A stretch of 16,708 nt of DNA from SIG653 sp045577455 (GCA_045577455.1 JAZNIJ010000121.1:1-16708); one strand, 5' to 3'. Counted from the stretch's first letter, positions 1-9,378 are shown. The notes: generated by a model not told the origin, from the sequence alone. Made by a program: numbers and translations.

Positions 1-2234
1 TTAAAGAATACAAATGAACGGGTGTATTTTTCCATTTTCTTATTGCTGTATGCCTTGGTCAAATCGCCTTTCATATATGAGAATGAAGGAGCATACATAT
101 CTTCGCCGTAATCTGCGCCAAGAACTTCAGATGTTTTACCACCTTCTATATATTCTTCCAACGTTCCGCCTGCAGAATCTATATTTAACTGGCCACCATC
201 ATTGACTTTCGCTGTACTCCATCTTTTCCAGGTTTCGTTCGGATCATATAAAAGCATACAGTTATGAGCAATCGTTCTTGCATACCATGTTCCCTGATGG
301 AGTGAACCCATACCTGCACGGTCTTCTAAGTTGCCGTTTGCATCTATATAAGGTTCGGTACCGTAGTGACCTGAGTCAATAGCAAGCATACCTTTATAGT
401 AAATATCAAAATGCCCTGCATCAAGATGGTCGTGACCGCCTGTTGTAAAGGTTTCCATATTGAGTCTTACCTGCATCTGATTGGAAAGTGAGTTTGCTCC
501 TTTCTCCCATGAACTTCTTGCATACATCATTCCCGATTTATCGCCAAGATAAACGGTAAGCGGAAGTTCCTTATATGATTTTTTCTCTACCGAAGGGTCA
601 TTGTATATAAGGTAAAAAACGTCGTTAATTCCTCCCCAGTTATATCCGAACGGCGGATTCGGTGCAGAGGTAAACCATAAATCCTTAAGATAAGGATTTT
701 TAAAGTAGTTACCGTAAGAAAAAAGTGTTGAAAGAGATGTTGAGAAAACCTGTTTACCTGAGCTTCGTCCTGTATCACCTTTTCTTAAAACTTCACCGTC
801 GGGACGGATACTTAACACATAGTCCATAGAACAGTCATCAGGATGACCTGTAAATAAACCTTTTGAAACGCCCATCTCCATAAGTGCTATAAGATAGAAT
901 TCACAGGCAAGACGCCCCCCTTGATAGTGAGAACCTTGGGTATGATGTCCGTTTTCATAAAATACATTTCTTGTTGACAGCATTTCTTCAAATATAAGAC
1001 CGCCGACAACATTATACATTTCAGGGAAATCTTCATAGATTGATATAGCACAGGATAAAAGTCCTGCAAAAATATCCCCTTCGGATTCGTGACCGTTATT
1101 TCTTCCGATTGTTGCATAAGTCGGATAAGGATGTTCAATCTGCGAACCTAAATAAACTATATATCCTATAAGTTCAAGTTTTTCATCATCAGTAATTACG
1201 GGATTACACCAGTCATAAATAACCGCAAGGGTTATAAGCTGAATAACACGTTCGTTATTGGATGATTTACTCAGCATATCAGCCGACATTCCAGATGCCT
1301 GGCTTAACATTTTAAAAGCTGTATCAACAGCATTTCGTGCATAGTTTGTATCCTTATTAAGAAGATACATAAATGCATTACACCACATATATTTACCTGC
1401 ATTGGCATATGTATTATCTTTAGGAAGGGTTGTTGCATTTTTTACAACAGTTTCATATCTTTCCTTGTTTTCAGGATGTTCAAGATTTGCTTTTACATAT
1501 TCAAGCCTTTCAGAATCAATTAAAACTCTCGGTCTTGTCTTTTTGGGAGTAAACGGAGGGACAGGATATTTAAATCCTTCATAAGGGGTTGTATCATCCC
1601 CTAATTTAACTTCGTGAAACTCTTCTCCCATACCTCTTGGGGTAAATAACATATCGGTTGTTATAAAAAATTTATCAAAATGAGAACCTGTTCCTGCAAA
1701 CTGAAAGTTAAAGGAATAGATTTCTCCTGCATTAAGTTCGTAAGCATCGCATAAAACCCAGCCCCATTCATCAACCCCTTCAACAATGTAGGGAGAACGT
1801 TGTATTGAACGCGCATCGTTTATAGAAGTTCTGAAATATGCTTTCTGAACAGTATTACTGGTTCTTGCTCTTACAAAAATTCTTAATTTTGTATATTCTT
1901 CTGCTTTAAGATGAAGTTTATAAGGAACAAGTTCTCCGTTAACCTCCACATTACCTACTGCTTTACCGTCAACCTTGATGCCTTCATTAAATGTAAGAGC
2001 AGCACCTCCTGATGCATCAGGCCATGTCCATCTTCTATAGTTGGTACTTGTAACGGGATAATTTTCCACCTCGTAGGTAAGGAACTTCGTGTCCTTTGTA
2101 ATTACAATAGGATTTTCTTTAAGCCCGTATGTAGATGGATCATCTGCACCTCTTGGTTCTTCTGCAAAAGATATCACAGGAATAACCAAAAGAATCATAC
2201 TTAAAACTACAATAGCAGAAATAAATCTCTTCAT
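1..2234 (-). CDS. Secreted heparinase II/III-family polysaccharide lyase (3' end outside window)
   Basis: The reading frame is open from the ATG at 2234 to the window edge: 744 codons with no stop, so the C-terminus is missing. Residues 1-24 form a signal peptide (KR, hydrophobic core, cleavage near SFA/EE), which implies export. An N-terminal beta-sandwich-like region (about 30-200) precedes an alpha/alpha-toroid segment beginning near RPRVLID. The toroid holds NGHESE (H382, E385) and HTQGSHY (Y437). The C-terminal beta domain holds GGHDHLDAGHF (H601, H603), D620 and RTIAHN (H657). The 55-residue spacing H382-Y437, and 17 from H603 to D620, match the His202/Tyr257 and His408/Asp425 spacings I recall for Pedobacter heparinase II. 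The protein should therefore cleave a uronate-containing polysaccharide by beta-elimination; the substrate is unknown. It is a paralogue of the protein at 2346-7355. The start is set by the signal peptide and an AGAGGTT site (2241-2247). Whether it carries extra C-terminal modules cannot be seen. Confidence 0.88.
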   Translation of the reverse strand, partial: MKRFISAIVVLSMILLVIPVISFAEEPRGADDPSTYGLKENPIVITKDTKFLTYEVENYPVTSTNYRRWTWPDASGGAALTFNEGIKVDGKAVGNVEVNGELVPYKLHLKAEEYTKLRIFVRARTSNTVQKAYFRTSINDARSIQRSPYIVEGVDEWGWVLCDAYELNAGEIYSFNFQFAGTGSHFDKFFITTDMLFTPRGMGEEFHEVKLGDDTTPYEGFKYPVPPFTPKKTRPRVLIDSERLEYVKANLEHPENKERYETVVKNATTLPKDNTYANAGKYMWCNAFMYLLNKDTNYARNAVDTAFKMLSQASGMSADMLSKSSNNERVIQLITLAVIYDWCNPVITDDEKLELIGYIVYLGSQIEHPYPTYATIGRNNGHESEGDIFAGLLSCAISIYEDFPEMYNVVGGLIFEEMLSTRNVFYENGHHTQGSHYQGGRLACEFYLIALMEMGVSKGLFTGHPDDCSMDYVLSIRPDGEVLRKGDTGRSSGKQVFSTSLSTLFSYGNYFKNPYLKDLWFTSAPNPPFGYNWGGINDVFYLIYNDPSVEKKSYKELPLTVYLGDKSGMMYARSSWEKGANSLSNQMQVRLNMETFTTGGHDHLDAGHFDIYYKGMLAIDSGHYGTEPYIDANGNLEDRAGMGSLHQGTWYARTIAHNCMLLYDPNETWKRWSTAKVNDGGQLNIDSAGGTLEEYIEGGKTSEVLGADYGEDMYAPSFSYMKGDLTKAYSNKKMEKYTRSFVFF
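390..431. repeat. 42-bp exact repeat within lyase gene, copy 1
   Basis: This stretch is identical to 5526-5567 in the paralogous lyase gene. It encodes the HDHLDAGHFDIYYKG catalytic segment. Identity at silent positions suggests recent duplication or gene conversion rather than selection alone. Confidence 0.75.
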
Positions 2235-2283
2235 AATATCAACCTCTTTTCTTATTTAAAAATAAAATGTCTATTATACTCAT

Positions 2284-2312
2284 ATAATATAAAATCAAGC
2301 ATTTTTTTACAA
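2284..2312 (-). promoter_or_regulatory. Possible sigma-A promoter for the truncated lyase gene
   Basis: Read on the minus strand, TTGTAA (2307-2312) lies 17 nt from TATTAT (2284-2289), about 50 nt before the ATG at 2234. A second TATAAT lies at 2273-2278 but lacks a well-placed -35 box. The region is very AT-rich, so chance matches are likely. The 111-nt gap after the preceding gene makes a separate promoter reasonable. Confidence 0.35.
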
Positions 2313-2316
2313 TACT

Positions 2317-2335
2317 ATATTTATTGTTTAAATAT
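2317..2335. other. Perfect AT-only dyad, possible operator
   Basis: ATATTTA and TAAATAT form exact 7-bp inverted arms around a 5-nt centre, 4 nt upstream of the candidate -35 box of the truncated lyase gene. The dyad follows the stop codon of the preceding gene, but no T-run follows it on the minus strand, so it is unlikely to be an intrinsic terminator. AT-only composition makes chance plausible. Confidence 0.25.
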
Positions 2336-2345
2336 CGAATTTTAA

Positions 2346-5300
2346 CTAATATTCAAATGGTGTAATCAAGCCTTTATGGGTGGTAAGAGAATATTCTTTA
2401 AGCCACTTGTTTATCCCATCCACTTTCAAAGCAGGGAAAACAAAAGATGTTGTGACGCCATAGTAGTACTTATCATTAAATTCAACATAAGGCCTTACAT
2501 AGTAGGTATCCCCTGCCTTCATATTACCGTGGAATAATATTCCGTATGCGCCACCTTTTTGCTTAACGCCTTTTGCATCTGCTGATGCAGTATCTTTTGT
2601 CAAACTTTCACCTGAATATGTTTTTGAGATAAGCATTCCATAAGTAAAGTTTTCAGCCACACCGAGAGAAACTCTGAACTTTGCAGGAACTATTACATAC
2701 GCTGTTTTAATTTCATCGCCTGTAACGGTATCCCGAGGCTTCTCGTCGGCTTCTGTAGCCTTATCACTTGTGAAGTTATAATCGCCTGTCTTAACACCAA
2801 TCTCAAATTTTTCAACATAGAACTCATTATCTTTAGTGTAAACGAAAGTATTACCAATTATCTGTGGGAAAGAGAATTTATTATTTTCATCAGCAAATGT
2901 ATATTCCCAGATGTGTTTGTTAAATAACGCGGGACGGCCTGTTGCAAGTTCCTCCCTTGCAATATAAGATTCTTCTGAAGATTTTTCGGAATTTATATGA
3001 TAATTTCCATCTGCAGAACTAATCGTAACGTCTGTAATTTCTTTAGAATAATTTCCGCTTAAAGGCTTCAGGTTATAACAATATCTTACAAAAACTTTCC
3101 CGGTTCCTCTGTAGACAATACCTGCAATTCTTGAACCTGTGATTTCTCCTGCATTAAATGAATTTTCAACTGTAAAGGTAGAATTTGAACCTGTACCATA
3201 CGAACCACTGCCGGCGGTTACTGCTGTATTACCGATTATTCCTGCCGCATAACTGTTTGCAGAAATATTTCCCGCATTAAAACTCTTTTCAACAAATGTA
3301 TTACCCGCACAGGCTCCTATTATACCACCTGTTCCCCTTGTTGAATTTGAAGTAATATTACCGTAATTAGAACAAAGAGAAATATCAATTTCTGCTTTTT
3401 CGCCAAGATTATTTCCAAGTATTCCGCCTGCAGAATAGGAAGCCATTGATATATCTTTGTAATTTTTAGAATTTTGTACTTTAAGCTTTGTTGTGCCTGC
3501 AGAACTGGCAGATAACTGTCCTACAAGTCCGCCAACAGCCGGAAAAGTATTTCCCACAACACCAATATTGCTAACATCTATTTTTCCGTAATTTGCACAA
3601 TTCTCAATCAAAGTGTTTCCGCTGGTTCTTCGACCTATAAGTCCACCTGTATATAGAATTCCTGATTGGTTTTGAGGATCAGAATACATATTAACATAAT
3701 TGTTAACATTCTTTATAACAAGGTCAAAAGCTCCTGACGAAGAGCATATAAGCACTCCGTTTGCTTTATAATCAGAACCAGAGTCCTTATAATATTCGGT
3801 TCCGATTTTTATATCACCGCTTCCATCTTCTTCCGGACCTTTAAGATTTATATTATTTATGCAAGTATACTTAGCAACTGTATTCATAAAAAGAGGTGTA
3901 TTGCTTGTAAGCTGAATATTATTCTTATTGTCAACACCTTTTATTACACCTTTTACTGTCTTGTTAAGACAGGTATAATCTTTGGGAAGAACTATACCTT
4001 TTGAACCGTCATTAAGTGTTTCGCTGCCTTCTATTATATATAAATTGTTTTCATTAAATGTAGTGTTAGCAAACTCATCACCTGTTGTTATTTTTACAAC
4101 TGTTCGTTTTGAGAAAGTAACTTCATATACATTCTCCTGAGGGTTAGTATATGAAACATTGAATAATTCACGAAGAGCGTAAATATCTATATAGTACTTA
4201 CCATTATTAAGTATTACACTATCCGAAGAAGCATCAATTGATAACGACTGCCCGCCTTGTGCAAATATCAGTTTTCTGTTTTCATACTTATATTCAAAAT
4301 CGGTAAGTTTGCTTAGTTTTTCTGCCTCTACAAAGAGAAGACCATCTCGCTCAAAATAAGATATATCTGCATCTTTTTTGTTGAATTTTATATATCCTGA
4401 GCTTTCAGTTTCTTTTGTATAGTCCAGATAATTTAAGTTTCTTTCAAAAGTTTTAGTATCGGTTGCATCTTTTATTAACTTATATACACCTTTTTCTCCT
4501 TTGAAAGTAAAATCCGAACCATTATCGGTTGCATATTCTTCTGAGTATAAACTTTCGTCTTTATATACATCCCATGCGCCGGGTTTTACATCGGTAAATA
4601 ATATCTCATACTCTCCGTCTCCTGAAAGAGTAAAGGTTATATCTTCATCATACGGCTCATCTCCTAAACCAAAGAATGCAACTCTATCTTTAATTTTTAC
4701 TCCTGCAAAGCCTTCTATTTCTATAAGTTCAGGCTCAAGAAGAGGAATATTCTCATTGTTTTCAGTAACATGAAGAACATTTAAAAAGTAATCTGTAGCT
4801 TTATTCGTTTTAGGTGAAAGCTCTATTCTCCATTTACCAAAGTCATTGATATGCTTTGAAGAATCACCCTCAAAATTATCCTCGGTAGGATAATTTATGC
4901 CATTAACATTAAATTCATTTCCCTCTCCGCCGATTGATATAATATCTCTGTCGTTTGATTTTGGAAGCAGGGTTGTATTTATAAGTCTTCCGTTGTCCCC
5001 GTTTTCTGATTTGGATGCAATAACTGTTCCACCTTTAATAGTTGGCTCTTCCTGAGTATGTAAAAGCCAGGTTTTCTTAAAATCAGGATTATTTGATGTC
5101 ATTTTATCAAATACAATTAAAGCACCGGGATACACATCATCAAAGAAGTTTAAGAATACAAATGAACGGGTATATTTTTTCATTTTTTCTGAATTGTGCA
5201 CTTCAGCTTTATCGCCATTTGTAGCATAAGCTTTGGTTAAATCACCTTTCATATATGAAAAAGACGGGCTATACATATCTTCGCCATAGTCAACAGCTAA

Positions 5301-7355
5301 GATTTCGCCTGTTTTTTGCTCTTCTTTAAACTGAGTTTCTGTAGGGAAAGATGTTGTTTCAAGATATTTCTGACCACCGTCATTTACAGAGCCTGAATAT
5401 CTGTTATCCATTTCTTCATCAGGGTCATATAAAAGCATAGCATTATGAGCTATTGTTCTTTTAAAGTAGTTTCTGTGGTGCTTTTCGTCAGTTCCCGGAT
5501 AAAAACCTGTATCAAGTGCCAAAGCACCTTTATAGTAAATATCAAAATGCCCTGCATCAAGATGGTCATGCCCTCCGCCAAACATTGTTTCTAAATTAAG
5601 CCTTACTGCCATTGCATCTGAGGCATCTCCTGCCCCCATTTCCCAGGATGTTCTTGCATACATTACGCCCGAAGAGCTACCTGCATAGCGGGTAAGAGGA
5701 AGCTCTTTATACGATTTTTTTGTAACTTCAGGGTCATTGAATATAAGCCACAGATAATCACTTATACCATTTGCGTTATATCCTAATGCAGGAGTAGGAT
5801 ATTGTCTTGAAACTTCGAATCTTAAATAATTGTTTTTAAGTAAATTTGAATAACCAAACAGTGATGTTATATTTGCCACATCTGAAGAAGGACCGTTTCC
5901 GTCACCATTTCTGAACATATATCCGTCAGGACGTCTTCCATAGATATATTCCATTAAAAGTTCATCTGCGCCATCTGCCATTAAAGTTTCCCCGTTTTCA
6001 ACACCTGTTTGAAGAAGAGAAAAAAGCTGAAATTCGTTTGCCATACGAACTGACATATAGTTACTGCCTTGCGTATGATTTCTCATTTCGTAATAAAAGT
6101 TTCTTGCCCAGATTGATTCTTCAAATAATTTACCACCGATAACTCTATACATATCGGGATATTCATCGTAAAAAGCTAAAGAAGTTGACAAAAGCCCTAA
6201 AAAAACTTCGGCTTCTGATATATGCCCGTTAGTACTTCCGTGAGTAAGTGCAGGCGGATATGTCATTTCATATTGTGCAAGATAGAATAAAATTTCTGTA
6301 AATAAATACTCTTTTATATTTTTATAATCGCTAAGATAAGAGTATTGTTGTTTCATTTTATTAAAAATATCTTCTGTAAGATAATCGTAGCACCAGTCAT
6401 AAACTAAGGATATAACATGAATTCTGTACGCTCTGTCAACATGATCTGATCTTGTCTTACGGTCTGATTTTAATTCTGATTTTACTGACAATGCAGCCAT
6501 AAGAGTTTCTATTGATTTATTTGCATATTCTTCTTTTTTTGTTAAGTCTTCTTCAACTACTGAAAGGAAAGCATTTGCAAGCATATATTCCACGCTTTTT
6601 GAAAACTCAATTCCTTTCGGTTGTGTGGTTGCATTTTTTATAACACTATCATAAGCAAACAGGTTTTCTTCATTTGTAAGATTTTCTCTAATTTTCGGAA
6701 GAGTAGTATTATTTAAAAATAGTCTTGGATGAGTAGCAATGGGATCAGCCGGTTTTTCATAATAATCATTTAAATATGAAATATCAATCTCATTAGTTAT
6801 TTCATCCATATTTTTTGGAAACTCGTGAATGTTACCTGTTATAAACAATTTATCAACAGCTACACTTGCCTGATTAAAATCTATATTGAAAGTAAAGTCG
6901 TCGCCTTTTTCAAGCTCGTAACTATCAAGGCATACCCACATATATTCTTTGCCATTTCTATAATAAAAAGGTCTTTCAATCATAGTTTCATTATTTTTTG
7001 CAACAACGACTCTTGCCTGTCCACCATCACTGACAGTTCTTTTCATTCTTGCAAATATTTTTATTTTGTAAATTTCTTCAGTATCAATTGATAATGTTAC
7101 TAACGTATTAGTTTTATCAGATGCCATTCCGCTATTATATAAATATTTACCACCTGAAGAATCAGCATCCTCTTTAATTGTAAGTTTAGTATCTTCAATC
7201 GGATAGTTTTCCATTTCATAAAATGCAGATGTAGTTGCATTTATAACGATAGGATTTCCAGAAAGCCCATAAGTAGTATCCGTTGCAAACGCAACAAAAG
7301 GTACCATAGATATTAACATAGTGATTGCAATAAACAGTGAAAGGGTTTTTTTCAT
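2346..7355 (-). CDS. Large secreted heparinase II/III-type lyase with CuAO-N-like and GLUG-repeat modules
   Basis: This 1669-residue secreted protein has a signal peptide at 1-25 (cleavage near AFA/TD). Its modules in order are: a beta-sandwich-like region (30-200); a toroid starting at HPRLFL (about 215) with NGHISE (H378, E381) and HTQGSNY (Y433); and the heparinase II/III C-terminal domain with GGHDHLDAGHF (H596, H598), D615 and RTIAHN (H637). These are followed by a copper-amine-oxidase-N-like two-part beta module (about 985-1085), a beta-helix-like stretch, at least five GLUG-like repeats of the type GG(I/L)(I/V)G...N.G.I (about 1230-1435), and a final Ig-like region (about 1490-1669). 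The H378-Y433 spacing of 55 and H378/E381 pattern equal heparinase II His202/Tyr257/Glu205, as I recall them. Expected role: beta-elimination of an extracellular uronate glycan, with the tail binding glycan or cell wall. No LPXTG, SLH or dockerin is seen. GH20 ends 23 nt upstream, so the two are probably co-transcribed. The site is AGAGGAT, spaced about 5 nt from the ATG. Confidence 0.9.
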   Translation of the reverse strand: MKKTLSLFIAITMLISMVPFVAFATDTTYGLSGNPIVINATTSAFYEMENYPIEDTKLTIKEDADSSGGKYLYNSGMASDKTNTLVTLSIDTEEIYKIKIFARMKRTVSDGGQARVVVAKNNETMIERPFYYRNGKEYMWVCLDSYELEKGDDFTFNIDFNQASVAVDKLFITGNIHEFPKNMDEITNEIDISYLNDYYEKPADPIATHPRLFLNNTTLPKIRENLTNEENLFAYDSVIKNATTQPKGIEFSKSVEYMLANAFLSVVEEDLTKKEEYANKSIETLMAALSVKSELKSDRKTRSDHVDRAYRIHVISLVYDWCYDYLTEDIFNKMKQQYSYLSDYKNIKEYLFTEILFYLAQYEMTYPPALTHGSTNGHISEAEVFLGLLSTSLAFYDEYPDMYRVIGGKLFEESIWARNFYYEMRNHTQGSNYMSVRMANEFQLFSLLQTGVENGETLMADGADELLMEYIYGRRPDGYMFRNGDGNGPSSDVANITSLFGYSNLLKNNYLRFEVSRQYPTPALGYNANGISDYLWLIFNDPEVTKKSYKELPLTRYAGSSSGVMYARTSWEMGAGDASDAMAVRLNLETMFGGGHDHLDAGHFDIYYKGALALDTGFYPGTDEKHHRNYFKRTIAHNAMLLYDPDEEMDNRYSGSVNDGGQKYLETTSFPTETQFKEEQKTGEILAVDYGEDMYSPSFSYMKGDLTKAYATNGDKAEVHNSEKMKKYTRSFVFLNFFDDVYPGALIVFDKMTSNNPDFKKTWLLHTQEEPTIKGGTVIASKSENGDNGRLINTTLLPKSNDRDIISIGGEGNEFNVNGINYPTEDNFEGDSSKHINDFGKWRIELSPKTNKATDYFLNVLHVTENNENIPLLEPELIEIEGFAGVKIKDRVAFFGLGDEPYDEDITFTLSGDGEYEILFTDVKPGAWDVYKDESLYSEEYATDNGSDFTFKGEKGVYKLIKDATDTKTFERNLNYLDYTKETESSGYIKFNKKDADISYFERDGLLFVEAEKLSKLTDFEYKYENRKLIFAQGGQSLSIDASSDSVILNNGKYYIDIYALRELFNVSYTNPQENVYEVTFSKRTVVKITTGDEFANTTFNENNLYIIEGSETLNDGSKGIVLPKDYTCLNKTVKGVIKGVDNKNNIQLTSNTPLFMNTVAKYTCINNINLKGPEEDGSGDIKIGTEYYKDSGSDYKANGVLICSSSGAFDLVIKNVNNYVNMYSDPQNQSGILYTGGLIGRRTSGNTLIENCANYGKIDVSNIGVVGNTFPAVGGLVGQLSASSAGTTKLKVQNSKNYKDISMASYSAGGILGNNLGEKAEIDISLCSNYGNITSNSTRGTGGIIGACAGNTFVEKSFNAGNISANSYAAGIIGNTAVTAGSGSYGTGSNSTFTVENSFNAGEITGSRIAGIVYRGTGKVFVRYCYNLKPLSGNYSKEITDVTISSADGNYHINSEKSSEESYIAREELATGRPALFNKHIWEYTFADENNKFSFPQIIGNTFVYTKDNEFYVEKFEIGVKTGDYNFTSDKATEADEKPRDTVTGDEIKTAYVIVPAKFRVSLGVAENFTYGMLISKTYSGESLTKDTASADAKGVKQKGGAYGILFHGNMKAGDTYYVRPYVEFNDKYYYGVTTSFVFPALKVDGINKWLKEYSLTTHKGLITPFEY
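5526..5567. repeat. 42-bp exact repeat within lyase gene, copy 2
   Basis: Direct-repeat partner of 390-431, about 5.1 kb apart, at the same position in the paralogous catalytic domain. Recombination between copies could fuse the two lyase genes. Confidence 0.75.
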
Positions 7356-7378
7356 ATTAAATCCTCTTTTCTTATATT

Positions 7379-9265
7379 TTATCTTGCCGACAAGGCAGGT
7401 GTAACAATCTTTGAAAAGCCAAGTGCAGAAATAAGACTTTTATCTTCCTTTACATTAACAGGGCCCATAAGAAGTCTTTCTTCGGAAAGTTCTTCAATAA
7501 TTATACTTGTATCCTTTTTAAATTCAGTCAATTTTCTTATTGTGGTATCAATTCTGCCATACAGACCGTATAAACGCCTGTCAGTCAAGTCCCAACCGAA
7601 TACTTTATGTTCTTTATGCCACATATGATACATATTTTCTCTTACTGTAAGCACATCGTCTTTAAGTTTAATAAGTTCATCAATAATCTTAACTACAGCA
7701 TCAATATCTTTGTTGTCATACGCTTTTTTAATGCGAATTCCCATATCGCATTTTTTATAAAGGATATTAACCATTGATTTATGATACTTAAACATATATG
7801 AAAAATCTTCAGGAATTTCTACTTCTTCTAATTTTTTAAGTTTTTCCCCATAAAAACTTTTAAGATCAAAAGGCTCGATGTTTTTATCATATAAACCTAT
7901 AAGAAGGTCCTGATAGAACACCTGCTTTGAAACATTTGGGTCCTGAGTATCAGAATAATACGGATACTCGTGACACCATTTTTCAGGATAATTATCAACA
8001 TCAAGCGCCATAAAAGCATCCATCTGATAGCCTGTTATAAGCTCAAAGTATTCTTTTAAGTGCTCGTCATTTACTTTTTCATAGTATATAAACTCAGCAT
8101 AAAGCTGCATTCCAAGAAGCGAGCCATACACATTAAGGTATCCGCCATGTCCTCCATCCCACATTGTACCGAATGCAGTTTTAATCCCGGCCTTATGGCA
8201 TTCTTCCAAAGCAGGTCTTGTTGCTCTTAATGTTTTATGATAGCAGATTCCAAGAGTGTACCATGTCCAAATACCACCTGCGAACATAATCTCATTCTCT
8301 AAGCCTGTTCTTTGCTTAAAGAATTTTTCATATTCTTCATTTGTTTCTTTATAATAATTCCAAAAAACCTGAGAAATATTTTTTGGCATTTTTTCTATGA
8401 TTTCAGGAGTAAGAACATTATCTAAATCATAATACTTATGTATCTTTGAAGAATATCTGAAGAACATATCGTCCCACATCATAGCTTTATAATCATATTT
8501 TTTTATAAGCTCGTTTACTCTTCCTAAATGGCGAAGAAAGATTGTGTCACTCTTTTCATAACCATATTTTTTCAAAAACTGACCTGTTCCAAGCCCGTGA
8601 GCTTCGTCCATTCCTATATGAATCCTGTCAGTTGTAAAACATTCTCTGCAGGTTTTAAGCATTGCTTCTATAAATTCATAGGTTCTGTCATAATCGCAAA
8701 GAAGGGTTCTTTCCCCATCTGCCATATCATTGTGATGCGGCCAACGAAGAGCCATATCAAGATGCCCTAAAGTCTGAATACAAGGAACAAGTTCTATTCC
8801 TAAAGACAAAGCGAATTTATCTATTTCTTTTAATTCATCTTTTGTATATTTGCCTCTCATATATCCAAAGTATGGAAATTCATCAATAGTATATGTATCT
8901 TCGGTGTATAAAAGGGCTAAATTAAGCCCCATTTTTGCCATTCTTACAAATACATCTTTTAATGTTTCAATTTTAGGAACAGCATTTCTTGAACAGTCAA
9001 TCATAACGCCGCATTTATCAAGCTTTCTTATCTCTTCAATGGCTATTACATTTTCCCCTCTTTTTAAGTAACCGATAAGAAGACTAATAGCACGAAGAAA
9101 GTCGGCAGTTTCGGTATATGAAACAATATAACTGCCATCTTTTCCATTAAGTTTTAGTCCATTAAATCCGTTTTCAACCGTAACAGTAACATCCGGATAA
9201 ATTTTATCAAATCCGCATAATTCTATACTGGTTAAAAGTTTGTTTATTTCACCTTGAAATTTCAT
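7379..9265 (-). CDS. GH20-family beta-N-acetylhexosaminidase, cytoplasmic
   Basis: The 628-residue protein has a small N-terminal alpha/beta domain (about 1-85), then a TIM barrel opening with CGVMIDCSRN and containing TEDTYTIDEFPYFGYMRGKY. The strand HIGMDEAHG carries the Asp-Glu pair typical of GH20 (D220, E221): Asp orients the substrate 2-acetamido group and Glu is the acid/base. A mainly helical C-terminal region follows (about 430-628). No signal peptide is present, so it probably removes terminal GlcNAc or GalNAc from imported oligosaccharides. The ATG at 9265 is preferred because a GGGGG site (9272-9276) lies 6 nt upstream. A longer in-frame start at 9385 would add 40 poorly conserved residues and place its codon upstream of the likely promoter. 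It is the first gene of the leftward lyase block. Exact sugar specificity cannot be read from sequence. Confidence 0.88.
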   Translation of the reverse strand: MKFQGEINKLLTSIELCGFDKIYPDVTVTVENGFNGLKLNGKDGSYIVSYTETADFLRAISLLIGYLKRGENVIAIEEIRKLDKCGVMIDCSRNAVPKIETLKDVFVRMAKMGLNLALLYTEDTYTIDEFPYFGYMRGKYTKDELKEIDKFALSLGIELVPCIQTLGHLDMALRWPHHNDMADGERTLLCDYDRTYEFIEAMLKTCRECFTTDRIHIGMDEAHGLGTGQFLKKYGYEKSDTIFLRHLGRVNELIKKYDYKAMMWDDMFFRYSSKIHKYYDLDNVLTPEIIEKMPKNISQVFWNYYKETNEEYEKFFKQRTGLENEIMFAGGIWTWYTLGICYHKTLRATRPALEECHKAGIKTAFGTMWDGGHGGYLNVYGSLLGMQLYAEFIYYEKVNDEHLKEYFELITGYQMDAFMALDVDNYPEKWCHEYPYYSDTQDPNVSKQVFYQDLLIGLYDKNIEPFDLKSFYGEKLKKLEEVEIPEDFSYMFKYHKSMVNILYKKCDMGIRIKKAYDNKDIDAVVKIIDELIKLKDDVLTVRENMYHMWHKEHKVFGWDLTDRRLYGLYGRIDTTIRKLTEFKKDTSIIIEELSEERLLMGPVNVKEDKSLISALGFSKIVTPALSAR

Positions 9266-9271
9266 AATAGT

Positions 9272-9276
9272 CCCCC
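9272..9276 (-). promoter_or_regulatory. Ribosome binding site that fixes the GH20 start
   Basis: GGGGG on the minus strand is spaced 6 nt from the ATG at 9265. The upstream in-frame start at 9385 has no comparable site, so the shorter protein is favoured. Confidence 0.7.
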
Positions 9277-9299
9277 ATAATATACAATCTATCATCTTA

Positions 9300-9327
9300 A
9301 TTATACTTACATAAAGTATATAGTAAA
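9300..9327 (-). promoter_or_regulatory. Likely promoter of the GH20-lyase block
   Basis: On the minus strand TTTACT (9322-9327) lies 16 nt from a perfect TATAAT (9300-9305). This would start transcription near 9293 and leave a leader of about 28 nt before the ATG at 9265, room for the GGGGG ribosome site. Confidence 0.5.
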
Positions 9328-9331
9328 TATG

Positions 9332-9356
9332 AATTCTATTGTTTTTGTTTAGAATT
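9332..9356. other. Inverted repeat in divergent promoter region, possible operator
   Basis: AATTCTA and TAGAATT are exact 7-bp inverted arms separated by 11 nt. The dyad sits 4 nt upstream of the leftward -35 box and 22 nt upstream of the rightward TTGACA, a place where one regulator could govern both transcripts. No regulator can be assigned from sequence. Confidence 0.35.
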
Positions 9357-9378
9357 TTATCTAAAGTTTTTATATCGG

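Noticed and set aside
587..1138. Two minus-strand frames of 63 and 83 codons
   Set aside because: They lie in a different frame inside the truncated lyase gene, whose own frame is open across the same region with conserved motifs.
3060..3660. Repeat array resembling CRISPR or tandem DNA repeats
   Set aside because: The periodicity is at protein level (GLUG-like repeats). The DNA units are divergent and in frame within a gene.
4501..4773. Plus-strand 90-codon frame
   Set aside because: It lies antisense inside the large lyase gene, is serine-rich, and has no start signal.
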